43,244 nt of DNA from assembly GCA_964643045.1 (NCBI GenBank), contig CAZXSC010000010.1, positions 1 through 43,244 on the forward strand. The letters run 5' to 3'. Below, piece by piece: positions 17,783 to 25,649 of the stretch (the first letter of the stretch is position 1; each line of letters starts with the position of its first letter). The stretch is from TMED23 sp964643045 (GTDB lineage Bacteria > Pseudomonadota > Alphaproteobacteria > Rhodospirillales > UBA2165). The notes below the pieces were generated by a model. That model was not told where the DNA came from. It did not search any database and saw nothing but the letters and a program-made list of their open reading frames with translations. The translations under genes were made by a program, and so were the position numbers.

Positions 17783-18679
17783 ATGGATTGGGATAAACTC
17801 AGAATCTTTCATGCCGTCGCTGAAGCAGGCAGTTTTACGCACGCTAGTGAATCTCTAAATTTGAGTCAATCTGCTGTCAGTCGTCAAATTAGTGGACTCG
17901 AGCAGAGCCTAAAGATACCTCTATTCCATCGTCACGCCAGAGGTCTCATATTGACTGAACAGGGTGAAAGATTGTTCTCAACCGCCCATGATATTTTTCA
18001 TAGAGTAGCTATGGCTGAGGCCAAGCTAACTGAAAGTAAAGAACGTCCGGCAGGACCACTCAATATAAATACAACTGTTGGATTTGGTTCAGTTTGGTTA
18101 ACCCCTCGGATCAAGGAATTTATAGATCTTTTTCCGGAAATTAATGTCAATATCTTGCTCGCTTATGATGATCTTGATCTAGGGATGCGGGAAGCCGACG
18201 TCGCTATCAGACTCACGCCCCCTCGCCAGCCCGATCTTATCCAACGCCATCTTATGCAAATCCATTATAACTGTTACGCTTCGCCAGAATACCTACAATC
18301 GCATGGTATGCCGAAAACACCAGAAGATTTAGATGAACATAATCTCGTTACATTTGGTGAACAAGTTGGTGACCAAACTGATCTTCTGCCTGCACTCAAC
18401 TTCCTACAAGCCGCGGGTGCTAAAGGAGGTCGACGAAAACCCGTGCTGCAAGTTAATAATATTTATGGCATATTCCGGGCTGTAAGAAGCGGTGTCGGCA
18501 TTGGCGCTCTACCGGATTATTTTATTGAAGGATCGTCAAATCTAGTGCACATTTTACCCGAACTAAAATCACCACAAACTGATGTCTATTTTGTTTACCC
18601 AGAAGAACTTAAACAGTCTGCCAGGATTGCCGCTTTTAGGGATTTCATCGTTAGAAAAATTTTTGAGATTCACAAATAA
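17783..18679 (+). CDS. LysR-family transcriptional regulator
   Basis: A 298-residue regulator. The N-terminal helix-turn-helix (about residues 1-60) reads MDWDKLRIFHAVAEAGSFTH and SQSAVSRQISGLE. A LysR substrate-binding domain (about 90-295) follows. It lies downstream of trxB on the same strand, a placement seen in many Alphaproteobacteria, but its effector and targets are not known. The perfect inverted repeat upstream is a candidate binding site. The stop is followed by a TATAAT and a hairpin-rich stretch ending in a terminator. Confidence 0.93.
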   Translation: MDWDKLRIFHAVAEAGSFTHASESLNLSQSAVSRQISGLEQSLKIPLFHRHARGLILTEQGERLFSTAHDIFHRVAMAEAKLTESKERPAGPLNINTTVGFGSVWLTPRIKEFIDLFPEINVNILLAYDDLDLGMREADVAIRLTPPRQPDLIQRHLMQIHYNCYASPEYLQSHGMPKTPEDLDEHNLVTFGEQVGDQTDLLPALNFLQAAGAKGGRRKPVLQVNNIYGIFRAVRSGVGIGALPDYFIEGSSNLVHILPELKSPQTDVYFVYPEELKQSARIAAFRDFIVRKIFEIHK

Positions 18680-18691
18680 TATAATAATCCA

Positions 18692-18908
18692 GTTAATTAA
18701 ATAGCCATGCGGATTCCGCATAGGTGCAATGCCCAAACTACTCTGGTACAAGAGACAAACCAAGGTGTATACAAACCGCATGCTGTATCCAATAGGATAC
18801 ACCTTCAGAGTTATTTCTGAAGTCAGGGTCTTTTGATCCTACGTCTCCCAGACGTGAAGCCTCCCTGTTAAACTTGCTAGGAAACGTCAGTTTCCTAGCA
18901 TTTCTTTT
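18692..18908 (+). ncRNA. Candidate structured small RNA (tandem hairpin array)
   Basis: This interval is packed with hairpins: ATGCGG/CCGCAT (18707-18721), CTCT/AGAG (18741-18754), GTATCC/GGATAC (18785-18800), CTTCAGA/TCTGAAG (18803-18822), AGGGTC/GATCCT with a TTTT loop (18825-18840), ACGTCT/AGACGT (18841-18855), and the 11-bp terminator stem (18875-18900). A perfect TATAAT at 18680-18685 could be its -10 box, though the -35 is poor. It could instead be a long 3' UTR of the LysR gene. It matches no RNA family I recognise. The ends given are estimates. Confidence 0.5.
18875..18908 (+). terminator. Strong intrinsic terminator
   Basis: TGCTAGGAAAC (18875-18885) and GTTTCCTAGCA (18890-18900) form a perfect 11-bp stem with a four-base loop GTCA, followed by TTTCTTTT. 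The T-run is on the plus strand, so it ends transcription coming from the LysR side and from the hairpin array. Confidence 0.88.
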
Positions 18909-18918
18909 ATAAAATCCT

Positions 18919-19524
18919 CTATTCAACCGCAGAATTTTTTATCCTTTTTGCAAACGTGATTATCACTTTCCTAAGATCATCTGGCGTGTCTCTGATTGGA
19001 ACCGGCAATTTTCGGCCCGCCGAAGTTACTAAAAAATAGCCTACAGTATGATTGACAACATAATTTGGATCGGTTGGGCTGTTTTTCTGGAAAGAGTAGG
19101 TCGCACCCATATTAAAAGTAAATGATTTTAGTTGAGCTGAAGATCCAGTCAGACCCAGCATATATTTATCAAAATGCGAAACATATTCCTTAATTATCTG
19201 TTGACTGTCCCTATTGGGGTCAACGGAAATAAAAATTGGTTGGTATAAATGCCTATCCGATCCCATCTCCTCTAATGCCACAGACAGATTATTCAATGCT
19301 GTGGGACACACATCGGGGCAATAGGTATAACCAAAATATATTATGCCAATTTTTTCCTTTAACCTTGATAGGTTCCATGAATTCCCAGAAGTATCTTTCA
19401 GGTCTACTTTAAGCAAGCGTTCAGATTCCCATTTATTTGCGAAAAATTCCGAAGTAAGAAAAACGGCAATGGCCAAGGCTACGAAAGCCAAAATTGTAAC
19501 AATAATATAGATAATTCTGAGCAT
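18919..19524 (-). CDS. SCO1/SenC-family copper chaperone (cytochrome oxidase assembly)
   Basis: A 201-residue protein with one N-terminal membrane anchor (about residues 4-24) and a periplasmic thioredoxin-like domain. The copper-binding CxxxC is Cys69-Pro-Asp-Val-Cys73 in FGYTYCPDVCP, and His159 in VNHTVGY is the expected third ligand. Sco proteins deliver copper or reduce cysteines of the CuA site of cytochrome c oxidase. The gene follows a PCu(A)C-type chaperone on the same strand, the usual functional partner. No oxidase subunits are in the window. Confidence 0.94.
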   Translation of the reverse strand: MLRIIYIIVTILAFVALAIAVFLTSEFFANKWESERLLKVDLKDTSGNSWNLSRLKEKIGIIYFGYTYCPDVCPTALNNLSVALEEMGSDRHLYQPIFISVDPNRDSQQIIKEYVSHFDKYMLGLTGSSAQLKSFTFNMGATYSFQKNSPTDPNYVVNHTVGYFLVTSAGRKLPVPIRDTPDDLRKVIITFAKRIKNSAVE

Positions 19525-19542
19525 TAGGTTTATAAAGCTAAA

Positions 19543-19680
19543 ATGAGTAAAGAAGCAAAATGTATATTTAGCATTGCAGGCCTCATTTTCTTGATTTTTA
19601 TCGCGGCCCTGCCATTCTTTGGTCGAGTGGCTTCAAGCATACCTTCCTTACTCTCCCTTTGCGGCATTCCAATTAATTAG
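19543..19680 (+). CDS. Possible 45-residue small membrane protein
   Basis: A short frame in the 179-base gap between the two copper chaperone genes, on the opposite strand. It starts MSKEAKCIFSIAGLIFLIFI, giving a charged N-terminus followed by one strongly hydrophobic segment (about residues 8-26), and ends in CGIPIN. The ATG has no clear Shine-Dalgarno. Composition looks like a single-pass small protein, but nothing else supports expression, and an AT-rich gap can produce such a frame by chance. Confidence 0.3.
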   Translation: MSKEAKCIFSIAGLIFLIFIAALPFFGRVASSIPSLLSLCGIPIN

Positions 19681-19703
19681 CAAACTTTACCAGTATTTGT
19701 GAA

Positions 19704-20192
19704 TTATTTTTTATGATCCATTCTCATCTTCATAGGTGTACCTGATTTCTTTACTTCCACAATAACTTCAATTTTACCTGATTTTCTAAACTCAAGGATT
19801 ATAGGAAATGTCCTACCCACGGTGAGTGGTTGTTGAATGCCTATCATCATAATGTGTAAATTGCTTGGTTTTAGGCTCAGCAATTGGCCCGGGCGAATTT
19901 CCAACTCCTTAATATGACTCATTTTAGCAATACCGCCTTCAACAAACGTTTTATGTATCATATTCTTGTCCGCAAAGGGAGAACTGACACCAATCAGGGT
20001 ATCGGCTACTTGCCCAGTATTTTGAATCCTGCCGATATAAACTGCCGCAGTCTTTGCCCGACCAGGTGTTGCCCGGGTCCAAATATTTGAAATTATTAGG
20101 TCTTCTAGTGAATAACTATCGGCAGATAAATTTTGAATATTTCCAAGCGTTAACACCGCGGCAATTGGGACTATTTTCAAAATTTGTTTCAT
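19704..20192 (-). CDS. PCu(A)C-family periplasmic copper chaperone
   Basis: A 162-residue protein with a signal peptide (MKQILKIVPIAAVLTLG, cleavage probably near residues 20-25). The copper motif of the family, H-X10-M-X21-H-X-M, is met exactly: His80, Met91, His113, Met115. PCu(A)C proteins bind Cu(I) in the periplasm and, with Sco, load the CuA centre of cytochrome oxidase. The Sco gene is next on the same strand after a 179-base gap. Confidence 0.93.
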   Translation of the reverse strand: MKQILKIVPIAAVLTLGNIQNLSADSYSLEDLIISNIWTRATPGRAKTAAVYIGRIQNTGQVADTLIGVSSPFADKNMIHKTFVEGGIAKMSHIKELEIRPGQLLSLKPSNLHIMMIGIQQPLTVGRTFPIILEFRKSGKIEVIVEVKKSGTPMKMRMDHKK

Positions 20193-20300
20193 TTAATTCC
20201 TACACAATTTTATACTGAATTTTTAATTTAACACCCATCTTGATAAATTTTTCATATGATGACTGAAAAAATAAGCTCAAATAACATTTTGTATCATACT

Positions 20301-21503
20301 CTATTTCAGTTTGTGGCAGGCACGCTGTATCCTCTCGCACGCTTCGACCAAGAGCTCAGTTGCCGTCGCGTAGGAAACTCTGAAATAAGGTGACAGTCCA
20401 AATGCTTCACCAAAGACAACCGCAACACCTTCCTCTTCAAGAAAATAAGCAGCAACATCGAAATCGGTCGCCAATATTTTATCGTCTGGGGTCTTCTTAC
20501 CGATCATTCCAACACAACTAGGATAAACATAGAATGCGCCTTCCGGCGTTAAACACTCAAGCTCTTCCGCCTGATTTAACATCGATACCACCAAATCCCT
20601 GCGCTGTTTAAATATTGCATTATTCTCGGCTATAAACACTTGGGGCCCATTAAGAGCCTCAACTGCCGCCGCTTGAGAAATAGACGCAGCGTGACTCGTG
20701 CTTTGTGATTGAACTTTATTCATTCCTTTGATGAGTTCTTCAGGACCAGCAGCGTAACCTATCCGCCAACCCGTCATAGCATACGCTTTGGAAACACCGT
20801 TAAGAGTAAGGGTTCGACCATAAAGTCTGGGTTCTACCTGAGCTGGAGTTGTAAATTCAAATCCATCATAAATTACATGCTCATATATATCGTCGCTCAT
20901 GATATGTACATGTTCGTGGCGTAATAATACGTCTGTTAATTTTTTTAGTTCTGCTTTTGAATAAGCTGCTCCTGTTGGATTCGAGGGTGAATTGAGCATA
21001 ATCCATTTTGTTTTAGGCGTAATCGCAGCCTCCAATTGGTCTGCAGTCATTTTGAATCCGTTTTTCTGTTCACACGGAACAACCACTGGCCTGCCTTCAG
21101 CGAGCAAGACAATGTCAGGATAGGAAACCCAATATGGTGCTGGTATAATAACCTCATCGTCATTATTTACAGTCGCCATAATAGCATTAAAGATGCTTTG
21201 CTTGCCTCCACAGGCCACTTGAATTTGCGCAGGCGTATATTCTAGATCATTTTCCCGCTTAAACTTTGCACAAATGGCCTCACGCAGTTCAATTGTCCCC
21301 GGAACTTGAGTATACTTAGTTTGGCCCGCCTCCATCGCAGAAATCGCCGCTTTTTTTGCATTTTCTGGGGTATCAAAGTCTGGCTCACCAGCACCAAGAC
21401 CTATAACATCTACACCGGCTGCTTTAAGTTCCTGGGCGCGACCTGTTACAGCCATAGTTGCTGAAGGCTGAATACGATTTAATCGCGAAGAAATTAACGC
21501 CAT
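20301..21503 (-). CDS. Aspartate aminotransferase (class I, subgroup 1-gamma type)
   Basis: A 400-residue PLP transaminase interconverting aspartate plus 2-oxoglutarate with oxaloacetate plus glutamate. The PLP lysine is Lys239 in LNGVSKAYAMTGWRIGY. NSPSNPTG (171-178) binds the cofactor and substrate, and GAGEPDFDTP opens the fold. The start MALISSRLNRIQPSATMAVT is typical of alphaproteobacterial AatA, some of which also use prephenate. It stands alone, with a long gene-free region upstream. Confidence 0.94.
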   Translation of the reverse strand: MALISSRLNRIQPSATMAVTGRAQELKAAGVDVIGLGAGEPDFDTPENAKKAAISAMEAGQTKYTQVPGTIELREAICAKFKRENDLEYTPAQIQVACGGKQSIFNAIMATVNNDDEVIIPAPYWVSYPDIVLLAEGRPVVVPCEQKNGFKMTADQLEAAITPKTKWIMLNSPSNPTGAAYSKAELKKLTDVLLRHEHVHIMSDDIYEHVIYDGFEFTTPAQVEPRLYGRTLTLNGVSKAYAMTGWRIGYAAGPEELIKGMNKVQSQSTSHAASISQAAAVEALNGPQVFIAENNAIFKQRRDLVVSMLNQAEELECLTPEGAFYVYPSCVGMIGKKTPDDKILATDFDVAAYFLEEEGVAVVFGEAFGLSPYFRVSYATATELLVEACERIQRACHKLK

Positions 21504-22285
21504 CTCTTATTCCATTCATCAATCAACTTGACCTGATCGCCATAGATTAAACACCTCAAATTTGAGCGCAGACTACGCGCCAACCGGCAAGGATGCAATA
21601 GAGAACAATTGGAATTTAGAAACTAAAATTACCTAATTCTTGAACCACAGGATTTATCCACAATTGGTAATTTTTATTAGGCTATGCCGTTATTAAGAAA
21701 ACTAAACCTCACCTGCACGTTGCAGCTGCATCTATTTTTAATAACAATTTTGTCTATTGTTTTAAAAAAAGGCGAACATAAGTTTAATTATTTATCAAAA
21801 CAATACTAATTTCCTGGAGGAAAAATTATAGATAGTGAGAATAAAGGAACCGCACTTCCCGCGAAATACGTGAGGAGAGATTGGCCGCGGGCGATGGAGA
21901 GGAAGTATCCGTTGTGAATATTAGATTTATTATTGATAAACCTGTTGAAGACGAAATATATCAATATATTGCAGATACCTAGGTTAATAAACAATAGTTT
22001 AGTAATCGTCCCTGCTATCTGTGGTCTTGGCCTGCCCTTCTTTTTAAAGGCCTCTAAGGGGCTCTCAGGACTCGCTGGAGAGAGAGAAGCCACACATGAT
22101 GTCTTGGATTCTCCGCGCTGTCGGTAAAAACAGCCATTCAGGGACTCAAATAGGGCTCCCCGGAGTTTGGGACAACTAATCTCTTGTATGTTCTTTTCAT
22201 CCCAGCGGTTGCAGGAAATTTCTGGATTGCATAAGATCCATTTATATCTAAATAAACGGGCACACTATTCTGGATTCTATGATTG
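21504..22285. other. 782-base gene-poor region upstream of uvrB, partly structured
   Basis: No convincing gene lies here. Visible items are: an 11-bp inverted repeat (21689-21699 with 21735-21745, one G-U) enclosing the small hairpin CTGCA/TGCAG; a strong Shine-Dalgarno-like CTGGAGG at 21814-21820 with no usual start codon after it; a 33-codon frame beginning TTG around 21879 behind GAGGAG; and, from 22020, a less AT-rich patch that can fold (TGTGG/CCACA outer stem, GCTGT/ACAGC hairpin). It could be a decayed gene or an unrecognised RNA. Confidence 0.5.
21689..21745. repeat. Long inverted repeat with internal hairpin
   Basis: GTTATTAAGAA (21689-21699) and TTTTTAATAAC (21735-21745) pair over 11 positions with one G-U. 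The loop contains CTGCA-CGT-TGCAG. It lies between the aspartate aminotransferase and uvrB. It has no T-run long enough to call a terminator with confidence. Confidence 0.4.
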
Positions 22286-24460
22286 ATGCAACATACCGTC
22301 CCTAACGACATTTATTTCATACCTGAGAAACGCCCCAAAATAAAACCGGGAATACCTCTCAAAGTTGTATCGCCATTTAAACCGTCGGGAGACCAACCCC
22401 AAGCTATTGAACAAATAGTGACCGGACTGAATGCAGGCGAGAAAGATCAGGTATTACTCGGCGTAACTGGCTCAGGTAAAACTTTTACCATCGCCAGAGT
22501 GATTCAAGAGGTCAATCGTCCAACACTTATATTAGCGCCGAACAAAACACTTGCCGCCCAACTTTATGGTGAAATGAAAGAGTTCTTCCCGGATAACGCC
22601 GTTGAATATTTCGTTTCCTACTATGATTATTTCCAACCCGAGGCATATGTACCAAGAACAGACACTTATATTGAAAAAGACGCTTCTATTAACGAGCAGA
22701 TTGATCGTATGCGTCACTCTGCTACACGCGCTTTACTAGAACGTAGTGACGTAATTATCATTTCGTCGGTTTCTTGTCTCTATGGTATTGGCGCCGTAGA
22801 AACCTATGCCGAGATGACTGAAAAAATAAAAATAAGCCAGAAAATCGATCGCAACATCTTATTAAAACGATTAGTGGAACTCCAATATAACCGAAACGAG
22901 ACAGCTTTTTATAGAGGTACCTTTCGTGTCAAAGGCGATGTTGTTGAAGTTTTTCCCTCCCACCTTGAGGACCGCGCTTGGCGTCTTTCAATGTTTGGCG
23001 ATGAGATTGAAGCGATTTGGGAAATTGATCCTCTGACCGGTGAAAAAATCGAAAACTTAGATGAAATTATTATATATCCAAATAGCCATTATGTGACACC
23101 TCGCCCAACGATTTTGCAAGCAATTCCAAAAATAAAGGCAGAACTTAAAAAAGTCGTCGTTGACTTTGAACAAAATGGAAAGTTTTTAGAAGCCCAACGC
23201 ATCGAGGAGCGAACCACTTTTGATTTAGAAATGTTGGAAACCACTGGGCACTGTTCAGGTATTGAAAACTACTCGCGATATTTGACAGGACGAAACCCGG
23301 GTGAGCCTCCGCCGACATTATTCGAATATCTCCCAGAAAATTCTTTGGTCGTCGTGGATGAAAGTCACGTTACAATTCCCCAACTTGGCGCTATGTATAA
23401 GGGAGATTTTTCTCGTAAAACAACATTACATGAATACGGTTTTCGTCTACCATCTTGTGTTGATAACCGTCCACTTAAATTTGAAGAATGGGACGCGATG
23501 CGTCCGCAAACGATGTGTATCTCCGCAACACCTGGTCCTTGGGAACTCAATCAAACAGATGGAATCTTTGTTGAACAATTGGTGCGCCCAACGGGTTTAA
23601 TAGACCCACCGTGTATCCTCCGGCCAACTGAGACTCAAATCGACGATTTACTCGCTGAATGCCGAACATGCGCAAATAAAGGTGAACGCGTATTGGTAAC
23701 AACGTTAACGAAACGAATGTCTGAAGACCTTACTGAATTTATGCACGAAGCTGGCGTAAGAGTGCGATACCTGCACTCCGATATTGACACGCTTGAACGG
23801 ATAGAAATAATTCGCGATTTACGGCTTGGCGCATTCGACGTGTTAATTGGAATTAATTTATTACGCGAAGGACTGGATATACCAGAGTGTGCTTTGGTGG
23901 CAATATTGGATGCCGATAAAGAAGGATTTTTGCGATCAAAGACTTCTCTTGTACAAACAATAGGGAGGGCTGCTCGCAATGTCGATGGCCGAGTTATATT
24001 ATACGCTGATAATATAACCGATAGTCTAGAATATGCCATTAATGAAACTAACCGACGCCGGTCCAAACAAAAAATATACAATGAAAAACATAACATCACA
24101 CCGACATCGGTAAAAAAAGGCATCGCCGATATCCTAGAAAGTGTTTACGAAATGGACTATATCACCGTTGACACTGGTGTCTCTGGGAATGCTGAACTTG
24201 TTGGCGATAATTACCAAACCCACATAAAAAACCTTGAAAATCGCATGAAAAATGCTGCAGGTAATTTAGAATTTGAAGAAGCTTCCCGGATCCGCGATGA
24301 AATTAGGCGTCTCGAAGCCGTTGAACTCGGACTTGGCAAACCAGGTATTTCTAAATTAGCCGCCGCACAAGCTGGGTTAAATAAGAAAAATATACGCAAA
24401 CATAAAATTTCAAACTTTAAGAGCAGTAAGAAGAAAATATTGAAGAAAAAGAAACAGTGA
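22286..24460 (+). CDS. uvrB: Excinuclease ABC subunit UvrB
   Basis: A 724-residue helicase-like subunit of the UvrABC nucleotide-excision repair complex. Walker A is GVTGSGKT (59-66), the DNA-clamping beta-hairpin contains YYDYFQPEAYVP, and VVDESH is the DEAD-type box. A C-terminal UVR domain (FEEASRIRDEIRRLE) contacts UvrC. I chose the ATG at 22286; a TTG directly before it is possible. The protein is longer than the usual 660-680 residues because of about 20 extra N-terminal residues and a lysine-rich tail of about 40. The Shine-Dalgarno is weak. Confidence 0.96.
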   Translation: MQHTVPNDIYFIPEKRPKIKPGIPLKVVSPFKPSGDQPQAIEQIVTGLNAGEKDQVLLGVTGSGKTFTIARVIQEVNRPTLILAPNKTLAAQLYGEMKEFFPDNAVEYFVSYYDYFQPEAYVPRTDTYIEKDASINEQIDRMRHSATRALLERSDVIIISSVSCLYGIGAVETYAEMTEKIKISQKIDRNILLKRLVELQYNRNETAFYRGTFRVKGDVVEVFPSHLEDRAWRLSMFGDEIEAIWEIDPLTGEKIENLDEIIIYPNSHYVTPRPTILQAIPKIKAELKKVVVDFEQNGKFLEAQRIEERTTFDLEMLETTGHCSGIENYSRYLTGRNPGEPPPTLFEYLPENSLVVVDESHVTIPQLGAMYKGDFSRKTTLHEYGFRLPSCVDNRPLKFEEWDAMRPQTMCISATPGPWELNQTDGIFVEQLVRPTGLIDPPCILRPTETQIDDLLAECRTCANKGERVLVTTLTKRMSEDLTEFMHEAGVRVRYLHSDIDTLERIEIIRDLRLGAFDVLIGINLLREGLDIPECALVAILDADKEGFLRSKTSLVQTIGRAARNVDGRVILYADNITDSLEYAINETNRRRSKQKIYNEKHNITPTSVKKGIADILESVYEMDYITVDTGVSGNAELVGDNYQTHIKNLENRMKNAAGNLEFEEASRIRDEIRRLEAVELGLGKPGISKLAAAQAGLNKKNIRKHKISNFKSSKKKILKKKKQ

Positions 24461-24500
24461 ACCAGATAGTTTGGGTTTGCAACAAGAAGGGTCCTGTTCA

Positions 24501-25649
24501 ATGATAGGTAAAGTCAGCCAAGAACGAATTGATAATAAATTCAAAATCGGGATTTTTGCTGCCAATTGTTCGGGTGGTATTGCTGCTACCAACATTAAAG
24601 AGCGTTGGATTCCAACTTGGGAAAATAATCTAGCTCTGGCGCAAATGGCCGACCAAGCTGGTATTGAATTCATGCTACCTTTGGGTCGTTGGGCGGGGTA
24701 TGGCGGAAAAAATGACCATAATGGGGTTTCTTTCGAAACATTAGTTTGGTCGGCAGGTTTGTTGGCTGCTACAAGCCACATAACAGTCTTTTCGACCCTG
24801 CATGTCGCCTTAATCAATCCGATTTTTGCCGCCAAACAAATGGTGACAGCCGACCATATTGGCAAAGGTCGGTTCGGTCTCAATATTGTTTGTGGCTGGA
24901 ATAAGGAAGAATTCGAAATGCTTGGTATTAACCTTGGTGCCCATGAACAACGCTATGAGCTTGGCGAAGAATGGCTGAAAATTGTCAACAAAGTCTGGCA
25001 AGAGACAAAGCCTTTTGACTTTAACGGGAAGTTTTTTGAACTCAAAAAAGTGCGCGCCAATCCCAAGCCTATCCGCCAACCTAGGCCTATTGTGATGAAT
25101 GCCGGACAATCTGGTTCCGGTCTCGAATTTGCTGTTCGAAATGCCGATTATCTATTTCGAGCTGTTCAGAAATTAAGCACTGCAAAATCTGAAATCGAAC
25201 AGGTAAAAAAATTAACTAAAGCTCTTAACAGAAAGTTGGATGTTTTCACAAATGTATATTGTGTATGTCGCCCAACTGTTCGAGAGGCAGAAGATTTTCA
25301 TCATTACTATGCGGTTGAAAATGTTAATGAGGAAGCCGTGGAAAGGATGTATGTTGGCCGGGGCATAAAAGATGATCATAATCTTTCAGCTTCTGTTAAA
25401 GCAGACATTAAATTGCGTATGGCTGGTGGTAATAGTGGGTACCCTTTAATTGGAGATCCTGACACGATAGTTGATAAAATAAAATCACTAAGCGAAATTG
25501 GTTTTAGTGGTATTGCGATGGGACTTGTCAATTTTCTTGATGAGCTCCCTTATTTTCAAGAAGAAGTTTTACCTCGGCTAGAAGGGCTTGGCTTGCGACA
25601 ACCCATCCAGCCGCTGGAAGCGCAAAAAGGGCAAATCAATGAAAATTGA
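24501..25649 (+). CDS. LLM-class flavin-dependent monooxygenase (RutA/SsuD-like)
   Basis: A 382-residue bacterial-luciferase-like TIM-barrel enzyme using reduced FMN and oxygen. Segments such as MADQAGIEFMLPLGRW, GRFGLNIVCGWNKEEFEMLG and PIVMNAGQSGSG resemble RutA (pyrimidine oxygenase) and related sulfur- or nitrogen-compound monooxygenases. The ATG at 24501 follows AAGGG; the frame runs ten codons further upstream but without a good start. It overlaps the next gene by 11 bases, so the two are coupled. A flavin reductase partner is not adjacent. The substrate is unknown; a cyclic N compound is a guess from the partner gene. Confidence 0.85.
   Translation: MIGKVSQERIDNKFKIGIFAANCSGGIAATNIKERWIPTWENNLALAQMADQAGIEFMLPLGRWAGYGGKNDHNGVSFETLVWSAGLLAATSHITVFSTLHVALINPIFAAKQMVTADHIGKGRFGLNIVCGWNKEEFEMLGINLGAHEQRYELGEEWLKIVNKVWQETKPFDFNGKFFELKKVRANPKPIRQPRPIVMNAGQSGSGLEFAVRNADYLFRAVQKLSTAKSEIEQVKKLTKALNRKLDVFTNVYCVCRPTVREAEDFHHYYAVENVNEEAVERMYVGRGIKDDHNLSASVKADIKLRMAGGNSGYPLIGDPDTIVDKIKSLSEIGFSGIAMGLVNFLDELPYFQEEVLPRLEGLGLRQPIQPLEAQKGQINEN

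Noticed and set aside
18738..18926. 62-codon minus-strand frame overlapping the end of the Sco gene
   Set aside because: It starts with TTG inside the Sco stop region, lacks a ribosome binding site and lies over the hairpin array, which explains the sequence better.
21654..21662. Perfect DnaA box TTATCCACA
   Set aside because: Only one such box was seen; an origin needs a cluster with an AT-rich unwinding element, and one 9-mer of this kind is expected by chance in 43 kb.
21806..22127. Overlapping frames of 64 codons (plus) and 95 codons (minus) before uvrB
   Set aside because: Neither has a supported start; they overlap each other and their low-complexity sequences do not resemble a protein family I know. 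Kept only as a possible decayed gene or RNA region.
21880..22180. Short resemblances to RNase P RNA (GAGAGGAAGTATCCG, CAAATAGGG)
   Set aside because: The order and spacing of the conserved RNase P core are missing, so these look like chance matches.
23635..24123. 162-codon minus-strand frame inside uvrB
   Set aside because: Shadow of a strongly conserved gene; serine/arginine-rich composition is typical of antisense frames.
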